34,348 nt of DNA from the NCBI GenBank assembly GCA_038729465.1, contig JAVYRZ010000011.1, forward strand, positions 1 to 34,348, written 5' to 3'. The number at the start of each line of letters is the position of its first letter. Position 1 is the first letter of the stretch. Source of the DNA: Thermoplasmata archaeon (GTDB taxonomy: Archaea; Thermoplasmatota; Thermoplasmata; Thermoplasmatales; ARK-15). This document shows, in pieces, positions 26,374 to 33,483 of the stretch. Made by a program: the position numbers and the translations under genes. The notes under the pieces were generated by a model, which worked only from the letters and a program-made list of their open reading frames with translations, was not told where the DNA came from and ran no database searches.

Positions 26374-27508
26374 CTGATCCCTCCTTTAACTTATTTTTTA
26401 TGAGCATCCGCGCTATGACCAATTTTTCAACCTCGCTTGTTCCTTCCCATATGTCAGTAATCTTAGAATCACGATATAAGCGCTCAAGGTCCGTGTTTAT
26501 TCCCTCAATCCCCATATATTCTAGCACCTTTTCGGTCGCAAATGTGGCCGCTTCTGCAGTATAGTATTTAGCCATGCTCGTTGTGGCCGGGTCAGGATTG
26601 AAATTGAACAGATAGCTTGCAGCTTTGTATGTGATCAATCTCGCAGCTTCGATCTTTGTTGCTATTTCTGCAACCAGCATTTCGGTGTTTTCATTGTCTG
26701 ATACCTTTGATCCAGACCTCTTATTTTTCACTATATAATCCATCAGTCTGTCATATGCACCTTCTGCTATGCCCAGCCCCTGCGCTGCAACATAGATTCT
26801 GCTAATGTTGAAAAACGTCATAACATAATAAAATCCTTTGCCTACTTCTCCAATTATATTTTCTTCTGGTATTTCAACATTGTCAAATGTCAACTCTGCA
26901 GTGTTCGTAGCCCTCATTCCCATCTTTCCTTTCAGCTGCGATGCAGAAAAGCCAGGCATGCTCGATTCTACTATTATCATCGTCATGCCATGATGTCTCT
27001 TTTCAAATGAAGGTGGGGGAGATGTGCGCGTTAATGCATAAAAATGATTTGCTACGGTTCCATTTGTGATAAACATCTTCTCTCCATTCAATATCCATTT
27101 TCCATTTTTCTTCTCAAGTTTTGAGGATATTCCAGCAACATCACTTCCTGCACCAGATTCTGTGATTGCAAAGCCGCTGATCTTCTCACCTCTGAGCACC
27201 GGCTCTAGATACTTTTTCTTCTGCTCTTCAGAGCCGTAAAACATCAGAACTTCAGATCCAAACGCTGGCACCAAAGATGATAACCCGAGCCCTGGATCCA
27301 CTCTGCAAAATTCTTCCATGGTAACAAGCATGCCCCATGGATTGTTAATATCTAAAAATCCAGCTTCATATGCTTTCTTTCTTATTTCATCAGGGTACTT
27401 TTCATTCTTGTCATAATAAACTTTTTTTTCTGCTGTAAACTCTTTCAATGCAAACTCTCTTGCTTTTTTTCTTACCTTTTCCACATCTTCAGGCAACGTA
27501 AAATCCAT
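26363..27508 (-). CDS. Acyl-CoA dehydrogenase subunit A (catalytic)
   Basis: A 381-residue flavoprotein that oxidises acyl-CoA to trans-2-enoyl-CoA. The FAD/substrate loop AITESGAGSDVAG (TESGAGSD at 116-123) and the catalytic base E355 in DIWEGTSEVEKL are present. However, the region that should contact the FAD of the adjacent subunit is altered. The usual RxxFG...FQ segment reads NKRSGSKVSDNE at 262-273, so Arg, Phe and Gln are replaced by N262, S265 and E273. HGGYG is replaced by MGIEG at 332-336. Subunit B keeps exactly those elements, which points to an A-B heterodimer with one FAD site. A GTGAT SD-like site lies just before the ATG and overlaps the thiolase stop. The gene sits five bases after the thiolase gene. 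Confidence 0.9.
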   Translation of the reverse strand: MDFTLPEDVEKVRKKAREFALKEFTAEKKVYYDKNEKYPDEIRKKAYEAGFLDINNPWGMLVTMEEFCRVDPGLGLSSLVPAFGSEVLMFYGSEEQKKKYLEPVLRGEKISGFAITESGAGSDVAGISSKLEKKNGKWILNGEKMFITNGTVANHFYALTRTSPPPSFEKRHHGMTMIIVESSMPGFSASQLKGKMGMRATNTAELTFDNVEIPEENIIGEVGKGFYYVMTFFNISRIYVAAQGLGIAEGAYDRLMDYIVKNKRSGSKVSDNENTEMLVAEIATKIEAARLITYKAASYLFNFNPDPATTSMAKYYTAEAATFATEKVLEYMGIEGINTDLERLYRDSKITDIWEGTSEVEKLVIARMLIKNKLKEGSDVQ

Positions 27509-27513
27509 TTAAA

Positions 27514-28698
27514 TCACACTCTCTCAACGCTCATTGAAAATCCCTGCCCACCACCTACACACAGTGTGGCAATGCCACGCTCTTTTTTCTTATCCTGCAA
27601 GGTTCTCGCAAGGGTTCCCAAAATTCTAGTACCTGTAGCACCCAACGGATGCCCGATCGCAGTTGCACCGCCATGTATGTTCACTTTATCTATATCCAAT
27701 CCCAGCTCTCTTATTGCATAGAGAGAAACTACTGCAAATGCCTCGTTGATCTCCCAGTAATCTATATCAGATGCTTTAAGATTCAGTTTCTTCAACAGCT
27801 TCTGACTGGCTGGTACAGGCCCTTTACCCATAACGCTCGGGTCTACACCTGCCCATGCCATGCCCGTGATCTTTGCAAGAGGCTTTAGCCCATATTCTTT
27901 GACTTTCTTGTCTGACATCAACATCACCAATGATGCTCCGGCATTGAGCGGAGATGAGTTTCCTGCAGTAATAACGCCATCAGCCTTGAACGCAGGTGGC
28001 AGCTTTTTTATTTGCTCGAGAGTAGTGTCTGCCCTTATGGCCATATCGTGGTCTACAACCTTCATAGATCCATTATATTCAACTTCGATAGGCAGTATCT
28101 CATCCTTGAACCAGCCCTCATCTAAAGCTTTTGCTGCTAATTGATGACTTCTCACCGCAAATTGATCCATCTGCTCTTTTTTTATGCCGCTTTCTTCAGC
28201 CAGTTTTTCAGCGGTCAAGCCCATACTGTATCCTATGTTCATCTGGTATCTTAGATACTCAGGCCTGATCAAAAGTTTGTAGTTTGGATTGATGTGCGGA
28301 TTATTTGCTAATGGAACATGTGTCATATGCTCCATTCCACCCGCCAAAACTATATCTGATGCGCCGGTCATTATCTCCATAGTGCCAATGCTTGCAGCCA
28401 TCAAAGATGACGAGCATGCTCGGTCTACCGCCATGGCCGGCACTTCTACTGGTAACTCTGCCAGAAACACTGGATGCCTTCCGCCATATAACCAGTTTTC
28501 GTCTGCCTGTAACGCACAGCCAGATATCACATCCCCTATTTCCAGAGGATTTATTCCGGTCCTTTCTATCTCTTTTTTTAATAACATGCCCAGTGCTTCA
28601 TCCATACGCAGTGTGTTAAAAACATCTTTTTCAGGTTCTGTAGGCCTGGATCTGGAAAACGCAGTTCTCAAATAATCTACTAAATATACATCTGTCAT
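27514..28698 (-). CDS. Acetyl-CoA acetyltransferase / 3-ketoacyl-CoA thiolase
   Basis: A 394-residue thiolase, which cleaves 3-ketoacyl-CoA with CoA to acetyl-CoA and a shortened acyl-CoA. The nucleophile is C95 in DRACSSSLMA. NEAFAVVS, H350 in AIGHPLGATG, and the acid/base C380 in LCVGGGQG complete the active site. It is full length and colinear with bacterial FadA/AtoB-type enzymes, unlike the shorter archaeal mevalonate-pathway thiolases that depend on a DUF35 partner. No DUF35 gene is adjacent. An AGTGAT SD-like site precedes the ATG. It lies nine bases after the dehydrogenase/hydratase fusion in the operon. Confidence 0.94.
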   Translation of the reverse strand: MTDVYLVDYLRTAFSRSRPTEPEKDVFNTLRMDEALGMLLKKEIERTGINPLEIGDVISGCALQADENWLYGGRHPVFLAELPVEVPAMAVDRACSSSLMAASIGTMEIMTGASDIVLAGGMEHMTHVPLANNPHINPNYKLLIRPEYLRYQMNIGYSMGLTAEKLAEESGIKKEQMDQFAVRSHQLAAKALDEGWFKDEILPIEVEYNGSMKVVDHDMAIRADTTLEQIKKLPPAFKADGVITAGNSSPLNAGASLVMLMSDKKVKEYGLKPLAKITGMAWAGVDPSVMGKGPVPASQKLLKKLNLKASDIDYWEINEAFAVVSLYAIRELGLDIDKVNIHGGATAIGHPLGATGTRILGTLARTLQDKKKERGIATLCVGGGQGFSMSVERV

Positions 28699-28707
28699 AA
28701 TTATTAA

Positions 28708-30705
28708 TCACTTCCCTTTAAATTCCGGCTTTTTCTTGGATAACATTGCAGTTATCCCTTCTTTCAAATCTTCGGTGCTGTATACTATGCCCGCAGCAAA
28801 AGATTCCATCTCTAGTCCTATATCCATTCCTGCCTCTACACCTTTATTAACAAGCCTCTTTGCCAGTGCTGCCGAGATGGGCGCAGAGGTCATCGCTATC
28901 TCTTTTGCATAGTTTAAAGATTCAGTATCTATATCTTTAAATATCTTTGCTACTAACCCTATATCATATGCATCTTTTCCCGTTATTCGCTCTCCTGTAA
29001 GAACAAGCTGCAGTGCTTTTGACATGCCTACCAACTTTGCAAGCCTTTGTGAGCCACCCCAAGCAGGTATCAGCCCCAATGTTACCTCTGGCAACCCCAA
29101 TTTCACATCCTCTGTAGCAACCCTGATATCGCAGGCCATCGACAGCTCTAGACCTCCGCCAAGCGCATAACCTTTTATTGCTGCTATGGTGATTTTTGGG
29201 ATCTCTGACAGTCTCCTAAATATACGTTCTCCCTTTCTTGAAAATTCTAAAAAATGCTGCGGTGTTGGAAAATATGAGGTTAGCTCTGCGCCCGCTGAAA
29301 AAGTAGTGCCCTGCCCTGTGATCAAGATCACATTTACCATGTTATCGTTCCAGAGCATATCAATCGCTTTATTTAAATCGTCAAGTACCTCTTCATTTAT
29401 AGTATTGTGCTTTGGCCTGTTTATTATAATGCGCACAACCTTCTCTTCAAATCGCTCAATTATCAGTGTGTTTAAAGTCTCAGAGCCCTGCGCTTTTATA
29501 GGCTCGATCTTTACCTCTTTCTTCTCTTCTTTTTTTGCTACTTGATATAACCTGCCATCTACCGCTTCTCTCATTTTTCCTTGCTTTAGCGCATCTGCAG
29601 GCTCGAATACTTTACAATCATATTGTTTGGCAAGGCTCTCTAGCTTTGCCTTTACTTCCGCATTTGTAAGGCTTTTTGCTATGGTGATTGGCCCGAATGG
29701 TCTGTTTAACCCTAATTTTACAGCTGTTTCAATGTCTTGCGGTGTGGCTATCCCTTCTTGCAAAATTTTTAATGCTTCATTTATTTCTATCGAAAACAAA
29801 TCTATCAATGCCAGTTTCTTGGTGCTCTTGCTGGTATCTATGTGCGGCCTTCCTGCACTCCAGTCATAAAAACCCTTGCCAGTTTTCTTGCCCAACATTT
29901 TTTTGTCGACAAGTTCTTTGAAAGTTTTGCATTTGAGATACTCAGGAGAAAGCTCTTTGCCATAATACTGAAGCGAATCATAAACTATATCAATGCCTAC
30001 AAAGTCGAGAAGCTCATAAGGACCCATGGGCAATCCCTGCGTTTTGCCAAATGCATCGATTTCTTCAGGACTGGCTACATTATGATCCTGCAACAAACAG
30101 AAAAACAGCATGTCAGGCGCATTGATCCTGTTCACTATGAACCCGGGTGAATCTTTGTTAACCCTGACCCCGGTCTTTCCTATTTTTTTAACCAGTTCAG
30201 CTACTGTATCCATCGTTGCGTCATCAGTATCATCGCCCCTGATTATTTCGACCAGCTTCATCATAATTGGCGGATTGAAAAAATGTATACCTACTACCCG
30301 TTTTGGATCCGATACATTCTTGGCGAGCTCGGTAATTTTTATATTGGATGTGTTAGATCCAAGTATCGCATCTTTTTTGGCAAACTGATCTAACTGCTTG
30401 AAAATCTGGTTTTTTAATGATACAATTTCTGGAACTGCTTCGATAACCAGATCTGCATCTTTAACCGCTTTTTCTATTTCTGTGTAACTGCTTATCCTAC
30501 CTAAAATTTGGTTAGATTGCTCTTCTGTTATATTTCCTTTTTTTACAAATTTCGCAATGCTCTCTGTTATACTGTTAATTGCCTTTTTTAAGGCTTCAGG
30601 AGAAATATCCATCATGTTTACTGTATATCCGGCCATGGCAAATACTTCCACTATACCATGCCCCATATCTCCTGATCCGATCACTGCTATCTTTTCTATC
30701 GCCAT
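28708..30705 (-). CDS. 3-hydroxyacyl-CoA dehydrogenase / enoyl-CoA hydratase fusion
   Basis: A 665-residue bifunctional enzyme with the dehydrogenase first and the hydratase second, the reverse of bacterial FadB/FadJ. Residues 1-190 are the NAD-binding Rossmann domain (GSGDMG at 10-15; S120, H141, E153 and N192 at the active-site positions). Residues 190-390 contain the two 3HCDH C-terminal domains. After a charged linker near 390-405, residues 411-665 form a crotonase fold with both catalytic Glu residues, E520 in GGGLELSMACD and E540 in LGLPEVTLGL. This order is known in archaea, such as the crotonyl-CoA hydratase/3-hydroxybutyryl-CoA dehydrogenases of Sulfolobales. The SD AAGGTGAT precedes the ATG, next to the SCP2 stop. 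It catalyses the two middle steps of beta-oxidation. Confidence 0.95.
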   Translation of the reverse strand: MAIEKIAVIGSGDMGHGIVEVFAMAGYTVNMMDISPEALKKAINSITESIAKFVKKGNITEEQSNQILGRISSYTEIEKAVKDADLVIEAVPEIVSLKNQIFKQLDQFAKKDAILGSNTSNIKITELAKNVSDPKRVVGIHFFNPPIMMKLVEIIRGDDTDDATMDTVAELVKKIGKTGVRVNKDSPGFIVNRINAPDMLFFCLLQDHNVASPEEIDAFGKTQGLPMGPYELLDFVGIDIVYDSLQYYGKELSPEYLKCKTFKELVDKKMLGKKTGKGFYDWSAGRPHIDTSKSTKKLALIDLFSIEINEALKILQEGIATPQDIETAVKLGLNRPFGPITIAKSLTNAEVKAKLESLAKQYDCKVFEPADALKQGKMREAVDGRLYQVAKKEEKKEVKIEPIKAQGSETLNTLIIERFEEKVVRIIINRPKHNTINEEVLDDLNKAIDMLWNDNMVNVILITGQGTTFSAGAELTSYFPTPQHFLEFSRKGERIFRRLSEIPKITIAAIKGYALGGGLELSMACDIRVATEDVKLGLPEVTLGLIPAWGGSQRLAKLVGMSKALQLVLTGERITGKDAYDIGLVAKIFKDIDTESLNYAKEIAMTSAPISAALAKRLVNKGVEAGMDIGLEMESFAAGIVYSTEDLKEGITAMLSKKKPEFKGK

Positions 30706-30719
30706 AATTTATCACCTTT

Positions 30720-31052
30720 TTAACTTACTTTTTTTACGATGTTTATCAGTTTTTGAGATAAGAATATATCTCCTGTAAACTTAATTTTACCTGAAAAAAA
30801 CGCTTTTGTACCGTCCAGTTTTCCTGATAATATGTCTTGCATCACCTCGTCTGTTGCAATAATAGTAACATTTGGAGTGGCAAATGCTCCCAAATTCAGA
30901 GAAAGATCTCCAGATTCCATGATTTGCAAATAGAATTTATCCCCCCCAAGTTCAAATTGCAAAATTTTGGATGCACCTTTTAGTTCACTTTTTACAGAAT
31001 CACTGGCGTTTGCTCTTTTTACTATGCTTTCTAAAATTTCATAGCTTTTCAT
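30720..31052 (-). CDS. SCP2 sterol-carrier-like lipid-binding protein
   Basis: A 110-residue single SCP2 domain, a small alpha/beta fold with a hydrophobic tunnel for acyl chains or acyl-CoA. It is recognised from ILQFELGGDKFYLQI, SGDLSLNLGAFATPNVTIIA (an SCP2 'P-D/N-V' strand), VMQDILSGKLDGTKAFFSGK, and IKFTGDIFLSQKLINIVKKV. It is the first gene of the beta-oxidation operon, 14 bases before the dehydrogenase/hydratase fusion. A carrier role for acyl-CoA intermediates is likely, by analogy with peroxisomal SCP2 domains. A weak TATA-like site (about 31073-31079) is 24 bases upstream, and there is no SD. Confidence 0.85.
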   Translation of the reverse strand: MKSYEILESIVKRANASDSVKSELKGASKILQFELGGDKFYLQIMESGDLSLNLGAFATPNVTIIATDEVMQDILSGKLDGTKAFFSGKIKFTGDIFLSQKLINIVKKVS

Positions 31053-31112
31053 ATTAAAATTTAATATTCACATATTTAATAAGCTTTTCGGTTTAAAAAT
31101 AGATAAAATTTT

Positions 31113-31120
31113 AAAAAAAA
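31113..31120 (-). terminator. Poly-T terminator after the acyl-CoA ligase gene
   Basis: Eight As on the plus strand (T8 on the minus strand), flanked by more T-rich sequence, lie 19 bases beyond the ligase stop. They also lie upstream of the SCP2 start at 31052. This tract is a likely intrinsic terminator separating the ligase from the beta-oxidation operon. Confidence 0.4.
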
Positions 31121-31138
31121 TAAAGTTTTTTAAAAATT

Positions 31139-32743
31139 TTATTTATATTGCTTGCGCAGCTCTTTTTTGTCGATCTTGCCAGTGCTTGTTTTTGGCAATT
31201 CTTTCATAAATATAACTCTATCTGGCAACCACCATTTTTGTATCCTGCCCACATCAACGTACTTTTCAAGATGTTTGTAAACATCGTCTTCGGTCAAAGT
31301 TCCAGAGGCTGTTATGTATGCTACTGGCCTTTCACCCCACTTTTCGTTTGGTATGCCCACAATAGCTACTTCGCCAACACCTTTGCACTCGCTTATGACA
31401 TTCTCGAGAACGAGCGAAGGTATGAACTCACCACCACTTTTCACTGCATCTTTCTCTCTGTCTACAATATGTATATACCCCATACTGTCTATCTCTGCAA
31501 GATCACCTGTGTGAAGCCATCCATCTTTCCACAACTCGCTTGTCTTTTCTGGATCTTTGTAATACTCTGTAGTAAGCCATGGCGCCCTGACCACTATCTC
31601 TCCAATGCTCTTATTGTTCCATGGCACCTCTTTGCCACCAGAATCAATAACCTTTATATTGACAAACGGTATCGGTATGCCAGTGCTGATTTTATACTCA
31701 AACTTGTCCTCATCTTTCATGTTCTTGATCTTATTGGTAAATAGTGCAATAGAAAGAACAGGACAGGTCTCTGACAATCCGTACCCGCCAATGGTCTCTA
31801 TTCCATAGCTCTCAGCTTTCTTAGCAAGTCCTTTTGGCGTTGCTGCGCCTCCTATTACTACTTTCCAGCCTTTTAAATATTTTGCATAGCGTTCTATGTC
31901 CGGATAACCAAGTATCATGTACAAAATTGAAGGTACCATCAATGTAAGGGTCACATGCTCATTTTTTATCAGCTCCAAAATGTTTTTAACATCGTATCTG
32001 CCGGGCAGTACGTATTTATTTCCAGTAATCATCGTTACATACGGCAGTCCCCAAGAATGAACATGAAACATAGGAACTAAGCTCATAAATACGTCTTTAT
32101 CTGTGACGTATAATGGCTCCATATGCACTGCCATGGCAAGCGCTTCTGCATGCAAAACCAGATTTCTGTGCGTAAATGTAACACCTTTTGGCAATCCTGT
32201 GGTACCGGAGGTATAGAATATCGTAGCAGTAGTGTTTTCGTCAAGATCTGGAAATTCATAAGGCTCTGAGGTATCTACTAATTCTTCATAATGATATGAC
32301 GGAGATAAAATAGTTTTTATATCATCAGTAGTATCAGAATATATAATCCATCCTTTTATAAAATCAAAGAGCTGTATTGCCTTTTCAATAATAGGCACAA
32401 ATTCATCTCTTATTATCACATACTTGTCTTCAGCATGCTGCATTGTATAAAATATCAGTTCGGGTGGATATCGGATGTTTACAGTGTGCATTACTGCTCC
32501 TGTCATTGGTATTGCAAAATAGCTTTCCATATAATGGTTAGTATCCCAGTCAAGAACCGCTATTTTGTCTCCTGGCTTTACACCAATTTTCAATAATGCA
32601 TTCGCAATTCTGCTCACTCTATCATAAAACTCTTTAAAACTAAACTTTTTCAGGTTTTGATAGACAATTTCTTGGTCTGAAAAATTTCTCAAAGATGAGG
32701 GAAATATGTTTTTTATATTCAATTCAAACTTGTATTTTTCCAT
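31139..32743 (-). CDS. Medium/long-chain fatty acid-CoA ligase
   Basis: A 534-residue ANL-superfamily ligase that activates fatty acids to acyl-CoA through an acyl-adenylate. The phosphate loop FYTSGTTGLPKG lies near 176-187. GGYGLSETCPV is the A5 motif, LHTGDLA the A7 motif, DREKDAVKSGGEFI the A8 hinge, and KTSTGKIDKKELRKQ the C-terminal catalytic lysine motif A10. It resembles AlkK-like medium-chain ligases. An in-frame start 29 codons upstream (32830) would overlap a promoter. A TATA box at about 32768-32777 sits 27 bases before the ATG at 32743, giving the natural start MEKYKFELNIK. The gene supplies substrates for the beta-oxidation operon that follows on the same strand. Confidence 0.92.
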   Translation of the reverse strand: MEKYKFELNIKNIFPSSLRNFSDQEIVYQNLKKFSFKEFYDRVSRIANALLKIGVKPGDKIAVLDWDTNHYMESYFAIPMTGAVMHTVNIRYPPELIFYTMQHAEDKYVIIRDEFVPIIEKAIQLFDFIKGWIIYSDTTDDIKTILSPSYHYEELVDTSEPYEFPDLDENTTATIFYTSGTTGLPKGVTFTHRNLVLHAEALAMAVHMEPLYVTDKDVFMSLVPMFHVHSWGLPYVTMITGNKYVLPGRYDVKNILELIKNEHVTLTLMVPSILYMILGYPDIERYAKYLKGWKVVIGGAATPKGLAKKAESYGIETIGGYGLSETCPVLSIALFTNKIKNMKDEDKFEYKISTGIPIPFVNIKVIDSGGKEVPWNNKSIGEIVVRAPWLTTEYYKDPEKTSELWKDGWLHTGDLAEIDSMGYIHIVDREKDAVKSGGEFIPSLVLENVISECKGVGEVAIVGIPNEKWGERPVAYITASGTLTEDDVYKHLEKYVDVGRIQKWWLPDRVIFMKELPKTSTGKIDKKELRKQYK

Positions 32744-32767
32744 AATAAATCTTAATGATTTATCTAA

Positions 32768-32794
32768 TATAAAAATATTATTACTAACTTTAGT
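32768..32794 (-). promoter_or_regulatory. TATA box and adjacent palindrome of the acyl-CoA ligase gene
   Basis: The TATA-like AATATTTTTATATT is centred about 27 bases before the ATG at 32743. Just upstream lies the palindrome ACTAA-CT-TTAGT (32783-32794), a candidate operator. The promoter position rules out the longer reading of the ligase. Confidence 0.45.
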
Positions 32795-32834
32795 ATCGGT
32801 TTTGAAAATGTATCTATAAAATAAAGACAAAAAT

Positions 32835-33305
32835 TTAAAATTTAGACAGCTCTTCCTCTATTTTCTTGTAATCTGGCTCTTTTCCAGGATCTTCACTTAT
32901 CCATATATATCTTATTATCCCTTTTGCGTCCAAGACAAATATTGATCTTTTTGATGCTTGCAAACCTTTTATTCTTGCAAAATCATGATGCAAGACATCA
33001 TATTTTTTGCTGACCTCCTTATTGAAATCGCTTAGCAAATCAAAGTTTAGCCTGTTTTCTTTTGCAAATGCAGCCTGAGAAAATGGCGGATCAACACTTA
33101 TTCCGACAACCTTCGCATTTAGCCTGTTTAAGTTAGATAGCGAATCACGAAAAGTGCAGAGCTCTTTTGTGCAAACAGATGTGAACGCTCCTGGAAAAAA
33201 TGCAAGCACTGTTTTATTTCCCAAATACTCAGACAACTTACGCATTTTTAAGTTATAGTCTGGCAGCTCAAAGTCCGGTGCTGTGTCTCCTATTTTTAAA
33301 ACCAT
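32835..33305 (-). CDS. bcp: Peroxiredoxin, BCP/PrxQ type
   Basis: A 156-residue thioredoxin-fold peroxidase that reduces H2O2 and organic hydroperoxides. The active-site segment FFPGAFTSVCTKELC carries the peroxidatic C45 (PxxxTxxC) and a possible resolving C50. This C-x4-C spacing is typical of the BCP/PrxQ group. The C-terminus is short, without the AhpC-type resolving Cys. The SD GAGGTG (33313-33318 on the plus strand) precedes the ATG. Placed between an acyl-CoA ligase and a membrane oxidoreductase, it may protect against peroxide formed by flavin-dependent acyl-CoA oxidation, but this is inference. Confidence 0.92.
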   Translation of the reverse strand: MVLKIGDTAPDFELPDYNLKMRKLSEYLGNKTVLAFFPGAFTSVCTKELCTFRDSLSNLNRLNAKVVGISVDPPFSQAAFAKENRLNFDLLSDFNKEVSKKYDVLHHDFARIKGLQASKRSIFVLDAKGIIRYIWISEDPGKEPDYKKIEEELSKF

Positions 33306-33483
33306 AAAAATACACCTCTATTTATTGATAAATATAAGTGATATTTAATTTATTTGTAGCTTCAAAGAGCAATCTCTCATCTCAAAAAAATTGGAAAATA
33401 CCTCAATTTTAAAATTTAAAAGCATAAACTATTAATATGTTTTTAAACATTAGCACTAAATATAAAAAAAAGGTGTCAAAATC

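Noticed and set aside
29186-30388. Several plus-strand frames inside the dehydrogenase/hydratase fusion
   Set aside because: They lie opposite conserved catalytic domains, overlap one another, and show no domain or SD; they are shadows.
32744-32830. Longer start for the acyl-CoA ligase at 32830
   Set aside because: The extra 29 residues lie across the TATA box and palindrome, and they have no family similarity.
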